A stretch of 23,206 bases of DNA from JBJXHB01 sp046160725 (GTDB lineage: Bacteria; Pseudomonadota; Gammaproteobacteria; Burkholderiales; Burkholderiaceae_C): contig JBJXHB010000514.1 in the NCBI GenBank assembly GCA_046160725.1, positions 1 to 23,206 of the forward strand, given 5' to 3'. Of this stretch, positions 15,702 through 23,206 are shown in pieces; positions within the stretch are counted from its first letter, which is position 1, and the number at the start of each line of letters is the position of its first letter. The notes beneath the pieces are model-generated. The model saw only the letters and a list, made by a program, of their open reading frames with translations, ran no database searches and had not been told where the DNA came from. The translations under genes were made by a program, and so were the position numbers.

Positions 15702-16499
15702 ATGAGCACCGCCGAGCAGATTGCCGCCCTGGGCCTGACCCTGGCCCGCGAGCCCGCGCCGCTGAAGCCGGCCAGTCCGCTGACCCGGTTCATTCCGCGC
15801 GAGGAACTGCAGGAATACGCGGCCTGGACACCCGGCGCCTTCGGTGGCCCGGCGCGCGAGACGCAGCCCTTCACCGCCAGCAGGGCCGCCCCGCCGGCGG
15901 CGCCCGATCCGCAGCATCAGCTGCAGGCCGCGCGCCAGGAAGGCTACGAAGCCGGATATCGGGACGGCATGGCGGCACTGGAGGCCTTCAAGCGCAGCCA
16001 TGCCGAACAGTCCGCCAAGTCATTGCAGGCCGTGTTCGCCGCGGCTCGGCAGGAGCTGGACGCCCTGCAGCCGGCCCTGGCCCAGGGCCTGGCCCAATGC
16101 GCGCAGCAGCTGGCCCGCGGCGTGGTGCGCAGCGAGCTGGCCCAGCGGCCGGAGCTGATCGCCCAGGTCGCGGCCGACGCGGTCGAGGCCCTGGTGATGA
16201 GCGCGCGCCACCTGGTGCTGGAGCTGCATCCGCAGGACCAGGCGCTGGTCGCCAACGGCGCGGCCGAGACGCTGTCCGCCCGCAGCGTGCGGCTGGTGGC
16301 CAACCCGGCGATCCGACGTGGCGGCTGCGTGCTGCAATCCGACGCGGCCCAGGTCGACGCACGCATCGAGTCCCGCTGGCATGCGGCGGTGCAGGCCCTG
16401 GGCTCGACCCTGCCCTGGGTTGCCGACCCACCGGCGACGCTGGACCGGCCCGTTCCAACCGCGCCCGCTGGCGGCGACACCGCGGCGGAGACCCCGTGA
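15702..16499 (+). CDS. fliH: Flagellar export apparatus regulator FliH
   Basis: A 265-residue cytoplasmic protein that binds and restrains the FliI ATPase and docks it to the export gate and rotor. The N-terminal part includes TRFIPREEL with a conserved aromatic/Pro stretch and a Pro/Ala-rich linker. Residues 81-89 are GYEAGYRDG, the start of the Gly-x-x-x-Gly helix typical of FliH. A long predicted coiled coil follows (about 90-135), then the globular C-terminal domain with VRLVANPAIRRGGCVLQSDAAQVDARIESRW split over about 205-235. The last 35 residues are Pro/Ala-rich and variable. Its stop overlaps the GTG start of fliI, so the two partners are made in a coupled way. Confidence 0.94.
   Translation: MSTAEQIAALGLTLAREPAPLKPASPLTRFIPREELQEYAAWTPGAFGGPARETQPFTASRAAPPAAPDPQHQLQAARQEGYEAGYRDGMAALEAFKRSHAEQSAKSLQAVFAAARQELDALQPALAQGLAQCAQQLARGVVRSELAQRPELIAQVAADAVEALVMSARHLVLELHPQDQALVANGAAETLSARSVRLVANPAIRRGGCVLQSDAAQVDARIESRWHAAVQALGSTLPWVADPPATLDRPVPTAPAGGDTAAETP
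16487..16490 (+). promoter_or_regulatory. Ribosome binding site supporting the GTG start of fliI
   Basis: GGAG lies inside the end of fliH, five bases before the GTG at 16496. This supports the non-ATG start, which overlaps the fliH stop as GTGA. Confidence 0.65.
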
Positions 16500-17929
16500 T
16501 CAAGGCCGGTGCGGCCCCGCGCGCGCCCGACCAGCCAGGCGCCTGGCCACGGTTCCTGGAGGAGCTGTGCGCCTTCACCCAGCCCATGCCGCCGCTGGCG
16601 GTGCAGGGCAAGCTGACCCGGGTCACCGGCCTGGTGCTGGAGGCCGCCGGCGTCCATGCGCCACTGGGCGCAGTCTTCGAGGTGCATGCGCCGGGCCAGG
16701 GCCCGGTGCCGGCCGAGGTGGTCGGCTTCAACGGCGACCGGACCTACCTGATGCCCACCGCCGAAGTGCAGGGCCTGGCCAGCGGCTGCGCGGTGCGGGC
16801 TCGCCTGCCCGTCAACCCGCCGCCGCGGCTGGGTGAGCCGCAGCACCCCTGGCGCCGCAGCGTGGACCGCGGCCTGCACATCCCCTTGGGCGACGGCCTG
16901 CTGGGCCGTGTCGTCGACGCCCTGGGCCAGCCCCTGGACGGCGCCGGCCCGCTGCGCGACACCACCAGCGCACCGATGCTGCGCCGGCCGATCAACGCCA
17001 TGCAGCGCGCCGCCATCCGCCAGCCGCTGGACACCGGCGTGCGGGCCATCAACGCACTGCTCACCGTGGGCCGCGGCCAGCGCATCGGCCTGTTCGCCGG
17101 CACCGGTGTGGGCAAGAGCGTGCTGCTTGGCATGATGGCGCGCTACACCGCGGCCGACGTGATCGTGGTCGGCCTGATCGGCGAGCGTGGCCGCGAGGTC
17201 AAGGAGTTCATCGAGGACATCCTCGGCGCCGAGGGCCGGGCGCGCTCGGTGGTGGTGGCCGCACCGGCCGACGCGCCGCCGCTGCTGCGCCTGCAGGGCG
17301 CGCAGTACGCCACCGCCGTAGCCGAGCACTGGCGCGACCGCGGCGCCCATGTGCTGCTGCTGATGGACTCGCTCACACGCTATGCCATGGCCCAACGCGA
17401 GGTGGCGCTGGCCATCGGCGAGCCCCCGGCCACGCGCGGCTATCCGCCCAGCTGCTTTGCCAAGCTGCCGCAGCTGGTGGAGCGCTCCGGCAACGGCCTG
17501 GACGGCGTCGGCTCGATCACCGCGTTCTACACCGTGCTGACCGAGGGCGACGACCCGCAGGACCCGATCGCCGACGCGGCGCGCGGCATCCTGGACGGGC
17601 ACATCGTGCTGACGCGCGAGCTGGCCGAGGCCGGACACTACCCGGCCATCGATGTCGAGCGTTCGATTTCGCGCGTGATGCCGGCCGTGGCCCCGCGCGA
17701 GCAGCTGGAGGCCGCACGTCGCGTGCGCGCCATGCTGGCGCGGCTGAGCAAGGCCCGTGACCTGATCCAGCTGGGCGCCTACCAGCCCGGCGCCGACCGC
17801 GACCTGGACGAAGCGGTGCGACTGCAACCCCACCTGATGGCCCTGCTGCGGCAGGACCTGCACGAGCGCGCCACCCTCACCGACAGTGTGGCGCGGCTGC
17901 ACGCCCTGCTTGGCGGCCCGGCCGCGTGA
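16496..17929 (+). CDS. fliI: Flagellum-specific ATPase FliI
   Basis: A 477-residue ATPase related to the F1 beta subunit that energises flagellar type III export. The N-terminal barrel covers about 20-110 and the catalytic domain begins around 120 with GLLGRVVDALGQPLDG. The Walker A loop GLFAGTGVGKS is at residues 198-208 (Lys207), followed by VVGLIGERGREVKEFIED with the catalytic Glu, and Walker B HVLLLMDSLTRYA. PATRGYPPSCFAKLPQLVER and GSITAFYTVLTEGDD are typical type III blocks. The C-terminal helical domain includes FDV-like IDVERSISRVM. I chose the GTG at 16496 because it overlaps the fliH stop and has GGAG at good spacing. It is followed after ten bases by fliJ, the usual order. Confidence 0.97.
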   Translation: MIKAGAAPRAPDQPGAWPRFLEELCAFTQPMPPLAVQGKLTRVTGLVLEAAGVHAPLGAVFEVHAPGQGPVPAEVVGFNGDRTYLMPTAEVQGLASGCAVRARLPVNPPPRLGEPQHPWRRSVDRGLHIPLGDGLLGRVVDALGQPLDGAGPLRDTTSAPMLRRPINAMQRAAIRQPLDTGVRAINALLTVGRGQRIGLFAGTGVGKSVLLGMMARYTAADVIVVGLIGERGREVKEFIEDILGAEGRARSVVVAAPADAPPLLRLQGAQYATAVAEHWRDRGAHVLLLMDSLTRYAMAQREVALAIGEPPATRGYPPSCFAKLPQLVERSGNGLDGVGSITAFYTVLTEGDDPQDPIADAARGILDGHIVLTRELAEAGHYPAIDVERSISRVMPAVAPREQLEAARRVRAMLARLSKARDLIQLGAYQPGADRDLDEAVRLQPHLMALLRQDLHERATLTDSVARLHALLGGPAA

Positions 17930-17939
17930 GCGCGCCTCC

Positions 17940-18410
17940 ATGACCGACCCGTTCGCCACACTGACGCTGCTGCTGGAACAGGCCGAGACCCAGCGCGACA
18001 CCGCCATCGCGGCGTTGCAGCGGGCCGACGCCGCGGCCCGCGCCGCACGCGCCCAGGCCGACGACCTGGCGGCCTACCGCCAGCAGTACCGCCAACGCTG
18101 GGGCCAGCGCTTCGAACAGGCCGCCGGCGTGCCGCTGGTGCAGTGCTTCAACGGCTTCGGTGGCCGGCTCGACCAGGCCATTGACCAGCAACAGGCCATG
18201 GCGGCACAGGCCGCCGTCCGGGCCGACGAGGCGCGCCAGGCCCTGGTGCAACGCGAGCAACGCGTCGCGCTGGTGCGGGCCCTGGTCGACCGCCGCCGCG
18301 CCGAGCTGCAACGCCAACAGGACCGCCGCGACCAGCGCGACGGCGACGAACTGGCCCAGCGGCTGGCGTTGTATCCGGCGATCCAGGCCGCACCGGCCGC
18401 GCCGCACTGA
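17940..18410 (+). CDS. fliJ: Flagellar export chaperone FliJ
   Basis: A 156-residue, almost wholly helical and Gln/Arg/Ala-rich protein that should form a two-stranded coiled coil, as FliJ does in the centre of the FliI hexamer. The start MTDPFATLTLLLEQAETQRD resembles the family (leading helix with L..LL..A...RD), and YRQQYRQRWGQRFEQA matches the mid-helix part. FliJ sequences are poorly conserved, so the assignment rests on the helix pattern, the length (about 145-155 in the family) and its place between fliI and fliK. The ATG at 17940 is ten bases after the fliI stop. The last ten residues are Ala/Pro-rich. Confidence 0.92.
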   Translation: MTDPFATLTLLLEQAETQRDTAIAALQRADAAARAARAQADDLAAYRQQYRQRWGQRFEQAAGVPLVQCFNGFGGRLDQAIDQQQAMAAQAAVRADEARQALVQREQRVALVRALVDRRRAELQRQQDRRDQRDGDELAQRLALYPAIQAAPAAPH

Positions 18411-18428
18411 CCGCATCGACATACCCAC

Positions 18429-18435
18429 AGGGAGG
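18429..18435 (+). promoter_or_regulatory. Strong ribosome binding site of fliK
   Basis: AGGGAGG five bases before the ATG at 18441 is the best Shine-Dalgarno match in the flagellar operon. It fixes the fliK start. Confidence 0.8.
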
Positions 18436-18440
18436 ACCTC

Positions 18441-19934
18441 ATGCTGAACAGCCCCGCTGCCCTATCCGGTTCACGCCGGCCGAACCCGGCCATTTCGCCG
18501 CTGTCGGCGGTTGCACCGGCGGCGCCGACCGCGCCCATCGCGCGCGCGCCTCAGGGACCGCGCTTCGCTGACGAACTGCGTCGCCAGGCCGAGCCGTCTG
18601 CAGACCGGGACGAGGCGCGCCGGCAGGACCGGGTCAACAAGCCACAAGCCGGCCGCGGTGACCGAAGCGCCAACAGCGACACGGGCAACGACCGACGCGC
18701 CGGTCATGAACCTGAGCGGCCCGAAGCTGACGACACGCCCGAAGCACCGCAGGCCGAGCGGCCGCGACGGCCGGATACCCGTGCCGACAGACCCAAGGGC
18801 TCGCCCCGGGCCTTGGGGCCGGGCGAGCCCACCGCCACCCAGGCCATGCCGTCGACTGAGGGGCCGTCTGCGGATCCACCAGCGGCGCCGGCGACGGCCA
18901 CGGAAACCATGCTCGACCCGGCAACTGGGTTGCCCGCCGAGCTGCCGCGTACGGCCGCTGGCCTGCCCACCGGCATTGCCAATGGCGCGGCGAATGGTGC
19001 TGCTGCTGGTGCCGCGAACGGTGCGGCCGATGGAGCGACTGACGCAGCGGCTGGATCGCCGCCGCATGGGGCCAATGGCGCGACGGTCGTGCCGGCCATG
19101 CCCATGGCCGTGTCCGGCGAAACGGCACTCGCCGGTGCCGACGCCGTTCGCATTGCGCCGGGCATGGCCAAGGCCCCGGCGGGGCGACCGTCCATCGACG
19201 GCGACACCCCCACCGCCGCAGACGCCGTCGGCGCTGCCGACACGACGCGCCGCGCCGCGACCGCATCCGAGCCCGGCACATCGGGCAAACCGACGCCACG
19301 GCCGCTGCCGATCGAAGTCGACCTGGCAAGCGGCGTATCACCTGTGGCCGAAGGGCCCGCCGCCACTGACCTGCTGCGGATGCCGCCCGCACATCCACCG
19401 ATGGCCCCCATGCCGACAGCGCAGGCATCACATGGCGCCGCCGCACACCCCAGCTCGATCCCGAATGCTGCGACGCTGGCCGAGGCCCAGCTCGCCCAGC
19501 CGCCCGGCGGTAGTGGCTTTGCACCGGCGCTGGGCCAGCAGGTCCGGCTGTGGCTGCAGGACGGTATCCAGCAGGCACAGCTGCAACTCAACCCGGCCGA
19601 GCTGGGCCCGATCCAGGTCCACATCGAGCTGCAAGGCAAGGCCGCCAGCGTCGAGTTCCATGCCGCGATGGCGACCACGCGCGAGGCGCTGCAGGCCGCA
19701 CTGCCGCAACTGGCCGGCGCGTTGCACGAGGCCGGCTACACCCTGGCCGGCGGCGGTGTCTTCGACGGCGCCGGCCGCGACCGGGGCACGGATGTCGGCG
19801 ACGGCCGCGATCAGCGCAGCGGGTCAGCTGCCGCAGCCCGGGCGGCACGCCTGAGCCAGGATGACGGCGACGTGTCGAACCACATCGACCTCACCCCACG
19901 CCGCGCGCGCGGGCTGGTCGACCTCTATGCCTGA
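18441..19934 (+). CDS. fliK: Flagellar hook-length control protein FliK
   Basis: A 497-residue secreted ruler that measures the hook and switches export from hook to filament subunits. The first 350 residues are low-complexity, rich in Ala, Pro, Gly, Thr, Asp and Arg, and presumably extended. They include Asn-Gly-Ala-Ala repeats at about 180-215. The C-terminal Flg_hook domain lies at about 355-445, with LGQQVRLWLQDGIQQAQLQL followed by NPAELGPIQVHIEL, then ASVEFHAAMATTREALQ and LPQLAGALHEAGYTL. This domain acts on FlhB in the family. The tail is charged. The length is within the wide range of FliK proteins. The start is fixed by a strong ribosome binding site 30 bases after fliJ. It is the last gene of the unit here; fliLMNOPQR does not follow in this window. 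Confidence 0.95.
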   Translation: MLNSPAALSGSRRPNPAISPLSAVAPAAPTAPIARAPQGPRFADELRRQAEPSADRDEARRQDRVNKPQAGRGDRSANSDTGNDRRAGHEPERPEADDTPEAPQAERPRRPDTRADRPKGSPRALGPGEPTATQAMPSTEGPSADPPAAPATATETMLDPATGLPAELPRTAAGLPTGIANGAANGAAAGAANGAADGATDAAAGSPPHGANGATVVPAMPMAVSGETALAGADAVRIAPGMAKAPAGRPSIDGDTPTAADAVGAADTTRRAATASEPGTSGKPTPRPLPIEVDLASGVSPVAEGPAATDLLRMPPAHPPMAPMPTAQASHGAAAHPSSIPNAATLAEAQLAQPPGGSGFAPALGQQVRLWLQDGIQQAQLQLNPAELGPIQVHIELQGKAASVEFHAAMATTREALQAALPQLAGALHEAGYTLAGGGVFDGAGRDRGTDVGDGRDQRSGSAAAARAARLSQDDGDVSNHIDLTPRRARGLVDLYA

Positions 19935-19939
19935 GCCAG

Positions 19940-19981
19940 GCCGCGGACGGCGCTGGCCCGAGGCGGCTCGCCGTCTGTGGC
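19940..19981 (+). terminator. Candidate hairpin terminator after fliK
   Basis: Positions 19940-19952 and 19969-19981 form a 13-pair stem with a 16-base loop, six bases after the fliK stop. Two of the pairs are G-T, which pair as G-U in a plus-strand RNA but would be A-C mismatches in a minus-strand RNA, so the structure favours the fliK transcript. No T run follows; the stem may act as a weak or factor-assisted terminator or protect the 3' end. Confidence 0.4.
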
Positions 19982-20018
19982 GAGCAGCGCCCGCCCCGCG
20001 GCGTTGCCGGCAGCCGAC

Positions 20019-22925
20019 TCATCCCTTCAGCACCTGCGCCACCGCCGCCAGCAGCGCGGCCTTGGCGAACGGCTTCTCCAGGCTGGGGCAGCCGCTGCCG
20101 TCCAGGAAACTGCGCGCACCCGGGCTGAGGGTGTCGCCGGTGACGAACAGCATGCGCGGGCCCAGTGAAGGCCAGCGCTCGCGAACCGTGCGCCACAGGG
20201 TGGCGCCGTCGATGTCGGGCATGCGCAGGTCGCTGACGATGGCGTCGGGGGTGGTCATCTCCAGCAGCTCCAGCGCCACCGCGCCGGACTCGGCGCTCAT
20301 CACCTCGTAGCCTGCGCCCTCCAGCAGGGTGCGCATCAGCTCGGCGATCTCGGGCTCGTCGTCCACCACCAGCAGGCGGGCGGTGGCCGGCGCGCTGTCG
20401 TCCGCGGGGCCGGCGGCCGGCGCGGCCGTTTCCGACGTGCCGCTGATGGGCAGGCTGAGCTCGAACACCGCGCCACCGCCAAACCCCGGCTCCAGCGACA
20501 GCTCGCCGCCGTGCTCGCGGGCGATGCCGCGCGACACCGCCAGGCCCATGCCGGTGCCGATGCCCTCAGCCTTGGTGGTGAAGAAGGGCTCGAACACGCG
20601 GTCACCCAGATCGGCCGGCACCCCCGGGCCGGTGTCGGCCACGCGCAGCCAAACCCGGGGCTCGCCACCGGCCATACCGGGCCGTGTGCCGGTGGCCAGC
20701 GCGATGCGCGCCAGGCGCCGGCCAGCGGGGGTGCCCACGGCCGCCTCGGCCGCCGTGGCCAGCGCCTGCTGCGCGTTGACGACGAGGTTCAGCACCACCT
20801 GCCCGATCTGGTCACCATCGGCCTGCACGGTGGGCAGGTCGTCGGCCAGCGACAGCGTGAGCTCGATGCCGTGGCTGCGCAAGGTGTAGCCCAGCATCTC
20901 GGCCGCAGCCCGGGCGATGTCGTTGACCTGCACCGTGCCACGCTGGGGCGGGCGGGCGCGGGCCATGTTGAGGAAGGTGCGCACGATGCGGCCGCAGCGC
21001 TCCGCCGCCTCGCGGATGCGGCGCGCGTCCTCGGCAGTGTCGCTGCCGGCGGTCTTGTCCTCCAGCAGGCTGGCGCGCCCCATGACGATGGCCAGCGGGT
21101 TGTTCAGCTCATGTGCCACGCCGGCCAGCAGGCTGCCCATGGCGGTGAGCTTCTCGCTCTGGCGCAGGGCCTCGCGCTGGCGCGCGATCTGGTCGGCAGC
21201 CTGCTGGCGCGCCGACAAGTCGGTGACGAAACCGGTGTAGAAGATCTCGCCCTCGACCAGGATCTTGAAGGTCTGGATCTCGATCGGAAAGGTCTGGCCA
21301 TCGGCGCGCAGGCCCTGCATCTGCAGCGGGCTGTCGAAGCCGGGCACCTTCTCGCCGGCCTGCTGGCGCTGCAGCGCCGCGCGGTGGGCGGCCCGTTGGC
21401 GCTCGGGCACGATGACGTCGCCGACCACGCGCCCGATCGCCTGCTCGCGGCTGACGCCGAACATCGCGCAGGCGGCGTCGTTGAATTCGACGATCACGCC
21501 CTCGCCGCCGTCGGTGGTGATGATGCCGGTGGGCGCATGGTCGACCATCGCAGACTTGAAGGCCTGGACGGTGCGCTCGCTGCGCTGCAGGTCGCGCTGG
21601 CGCGCAAAGACGTCGGTCACCGCCTGCACCCAGCCTGCCCAGCGCTTGCCCAGCACCGGCGGCGCGGCCTGCGGGTCCTGCGACAGCGTTCGGAGATAGG
21701 CCAGCACGCCGAGCGCCGGCGCCACGAACCAGCGCGACAGCAGCCACTGGCCCAGCACAAAAACCTCCAGCAGCGCCACAGCCAGTACCGCATTGGGCAG
21801 CAGCGTCGGCAGCACCTGTGCGCGCAGCTGCGCCGCCGGCATGGCCTCGACATAGTGGAACGGGCTGCCGATGCGCAGGCCCGTCGCCAGCACCCAGCCA
21901 CCGGCTTCGTGCACCTGCGTCGGCGCGAAGAGCGCGGCGTCCAGGTCGGTCGGGCCCAGGCCGGTCGGCAACGAGGCCGCCAGCGCACGCCGGACATCGG
22001 TGCCGCCGGCGCTGCTGGCGGCCGGCGCCGCCAGCGGCACCTGCGAGTCGGCCAGGACGTTGCGCTGCGCATCGGCCACCCAGACCCGGCCACCTTCGCG
22101 CCGCCAGCGCTGGGCCATGTCCTGCAGCTCGTCGATGCGAAAGTCCAGGCTGACCTCTCCTACATAGCGGCCACCCACCACCAGCGACGCGCCATGGGAC
22201 ATGACCAGCACGCCATCCAGTTGGCCGACATAGGGCGGCCCCCAGAACGTGACATCGTCCGGGTTCTGCTCGCGGATGCGGGCCACCCGCTGCACCGCCG
22301 CCTGCCGCGGCTGCGCGATGCCGGCCAGGTCGGCCGTGCCCATGGCCGCGACGATGCCGGCTGTCGGCACATGCGGGTAGCCGAAGGACAGGTTGACGTC
22401 CGCCGCCGCGAACCAGGTGGCCACGAAGCCCGGGCTGCGCCGGTGCACGACGCCGGCCTGCTCGACGAAGGCCTGCGCACGGCGCAGCCAGCGCTCGTCG
22501 GGCTGCGGCATGGCCGGGTCCGACCACCACAGCTGCCCATAGCGTTGACGGTCCACCTCGTTCGCGCCATCCAGTGACCAGCCGTCGGGTCGGCCGTCCG
22601 CCGTACGCCGAGGTTTCAAGGCTTGGCGCAGCGCCGGGCCGGCGTCTGGCGGCGACAGCCAGCGCTGCTCCAGCATCAGGCGCAGGTCGTGTACATGGGC
22701 CATCGCCGGCCGGGCCAGGGCGTCCAGCTCCTGGGCCCGCTCCCCGGCGCGACGCAGCATCTCGCGCTCGGCGTCGGCCATGCCCTGGTGGTATTGCAGG
22801 GCCGTCAGCAGGCCCAGCAGCACCATCACCGGCACCACCAGCCACCACATCAGGCGGCGCGTGGCCGCCAGCGTCTGGCCGGCGGGGTCGGCCACCGGGT
22901 CAGGCGCCAGCGGTCGGCCCGCCAC
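20019..22925 (-). CDS. Hybrid sensor histidine kinase (extracytoplasmic sensor, PAS, HisKA, HATPase, receiver)
   Basis: A 968-residue inner-membrane kinase. Membrane helices at about 26-46 (MWWLVVPVMVLLGLLTALQY) and 374-400 bracket a roughly 330-residue periplasmic domain, probably double-Cache-like (GGRYVGEVSLDFRIDELQDM is a typical stretch). A PAS domain covers about 452-570 (APTGIITTDGGEGVIVEFND). HisKA has LLAGVAHELNNPLAIVMG with phospho-acceptor His605. The ATPase boxes are NLVVNAQQAL (about 713-722), DTGPGVP (from 764), FFTTK (781) and GIGTGMGLA (788). A receiver domain follows, with Asp855/Asp856, phospho-acceptor Asp899 (SDLRMPD), Thr929 and Lys951. There is no HPt domain. I chose the GTG at 22925, two bases after the regulator's stop; an ATG at 22850 is the alternative and would start inside the first helix. 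The ligand is unknown. Confidence 0.92.
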   Translation of the reverse strand: MAGRPLAPDPVADPAGQTLAATRRLMWWLVVPVMVLLGLLTALQYHQGMADAEREMLRRAGERAQELDALARPAMAHVHDLRLMLEQRWLSPPDAGPALRQALKPRRTADGRPDGWSLDGANEVDRQRYGQLWWSDPAMPQPDERWLRRAQAFVEQAGVVHRRSPGFVATWFAAADVNLSFGYPHVPTAGIVAAMGTADLAGIAQPRQAAVQRVARIREQNPDDVTFWGPPYVGQLDGVLVMSHGASLVVGGRYVGEVSLDFRIDELQDMAQRWRREGGRVWVADAQRNVLADSQVPLAAPAASSAGGTDVRRALAASLPTGLGPTDLDAALFAPTQVHEAGGWVLATGLRIGSPFHYVEAMPAAQLRAQVLPTLLPNAVLAVALLEVFVLGQWLLSRWFVAPALGVLAYLRTLSQDPQAAPPVLGKRWAGWVQAVTDVFARQRDLQRSERTVQAFKSAMVDHAPTGIITTDGGEGVIVEFNDAACAMFGVSREQAIGRVVGDVIVPERQRAAHRAALQRQQAGEKVPGFDSPLQMQGLRADGQTFPIEIQTFKILVEGEIFYTGFVTDLSARQQAADQIARQREALRQSEKLTAMGSLLAGVAHELNNPLAIVMGRASLLEDKTAGSDTAEDARRIREAAERCGRIVRTFLNMARARPPQRGTVQVNDIARAAAEMLGYTLRSHGIELTLSLADDLPTVQADGDQIGQVVLNLVVNAQQALATAAEAAVGTPAGRRLARIALATGTRPGMAGGEPRVWLRVADTGPGVPADLGDRVFEPFFTTKAEGIGTGMGLAVSRGIAREHGGELSLEPGFGGGAVFELSLPISGTSETAAPAAGPADDSAPATARLLVVDDEPEIAELMRTLLEGAGYEVMSAESGAVALELLEMTTPDAIVSDLRMPDIDGATLWRTVRERWPSLGPRMLFVTGDTLSPGARSFLDGSGCPSLEKPFAKAALLAAVAQVLKG

Positions 22926-22927
22926 GC

Positions 22928-23206
22928 TCAATGCGGCACGTAGACGTAGCCGACGTTTCGCACGGTCTTGATCACCTCGGGCTTGTCGGGGTTGCGCTCG
23001 ATCTTGCGGCGCAACCGCATGATGCGCAGGTCGATGGACCGGTCGAACACGTCCCAAGCCCGGTTGTGGGCCTGCTCCATGATCTGGTCGCGGTTCAGCG
23101 GCCGGTTGGGATGGCGGGCAAACAGCGCCAGCAGGTCGAACTCGGCCGCGGTGATCTCGACCTCGGCGCCGTCGGCGTCATAGAGCTTGCGCTGGTCCAG
23201 ATCCAG
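22928..23206 (-). CDS. OmpR-family response regulator, C-terminal DNA-binding part (cut by window end)
   Basis: I translated by hand the last 92 codons; the N-terminal receiver lies outside the window. The sequence is the winged-helix effector domain of OmpR/PhoB regulators. ITAAEFDLLALFARHPNRPL and NRDQIMEQAHNR form the first helices, FDRSIDLRIMRLRRKIE includes the DNA recognition helix, and VIKTVRNVGYVYVPH forms the terminal wing. It precedes the hybrid kinase with two bases between stop and start, so they form one operon and very likely a cognate pair. Stimulus and target genes cannot be read from the sequence. Which known OmpR-like regulator it corresponds to is undetermined; RstA/TorR-like labels would be guesses. 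Confidence 0.93.
   Translation of the reverse strand: MDLDQRKLYDADGAEVEITAAEFDLLALFARHPNRPLNRDQIMEQAHNRAWDVFDRSIDLRIMRLRRKIERNPDKPEVIKTVRNVGYVYVPH

Noticed and set aside
12257..15874. Open frame of 1205 codons on the minus strand across metF, fliE, fliF and fliG
   Set aside because: It is antisense to well-recognised genes. Its protein is rich in His, Gln, Arg and Gly, as expected from the complement of high-GC coding DNA, and shows no family resemblance except where it crosses real genes.
20511..22577. 688-codon plus-strand open frame opposite the hybrid kinase
   Set aside because: No family features, whereas the minus strand shows complete HisKA, ATPase and receiver motifs.

Overview
This is a G+C-rich chromosomal window (around 70% by eye, with G or C at most third codon positions). 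The gene content points to a motile betaproteobacterium of the order Burkholderiales, probably from the Rubrivivax/Leptothrix/Ideonella-Comamonadaceae side: a SAH riboswitch in front of ahcY, ahcY close to metF, and fliE divergent from fliFGHIJK. The assignment is inferred from gene content and style, not from a marker gene. I see no rRNA, tRNA, insertion sequence, prophage or CRISPR array.

Layout. Positions 1-5029 (minus strand) hold a likely operon of a large polytopic DUF2339 membrane protein, a DUF3999 membrane-anchored protein whose start overlaps its stop, and the N-terminal part of a SARP/BTAD-type regulator cut by the window edge. Positions 5163-7270 hold a divergent pair: a metallo-beta-lactamase-fold hydrolase and an AlkX/YcaQ-type DNA glycosylase carrying the QMD catalytic motif. 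Positions 7271-7654 are non-coding and contain a striking nested inverted repeat. Positions 7655-9366 hold a HAD-IIB phosphatase divergent from a polyphosphate kinase 2 (PPK2) relative that has lost its whole P-loop core in frame.

Positions 9412-12366 form a SAM-cycle cluster: a -10-like promoter, a SAH riboswitch, ahcY, a small YycE-like VOC protein and metF. AhcY removes S-adenosylhomocysteine, and MetF supplies the methyl-folate that turns the resulting homocysteine into methionine. Positions 12397-19934 are flagellar: fliE on the minus strand, then fliF, fliG, fliH, fliI, fliJ and fliK on the plus strand. These encode the MS ring and its adaptor, the rotor, the export ATPase with its regulator and chaperone, and the hook-length ruler. 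Positions 20019-23206 (minus strand) hold a hybrid sensor kinase directly behind the C-terminal part of an OmpR-family response regulator cut by the window end.

Most of the window is ordinary core genome. The three places most worth a second look are the PPK2 relative without a nucleotide-binding core (8542-9366), the nested hairpin at 7428-7543, and the overlap between the SAH aptamer pseudoknot and a downstream hairpin (9428-9517).
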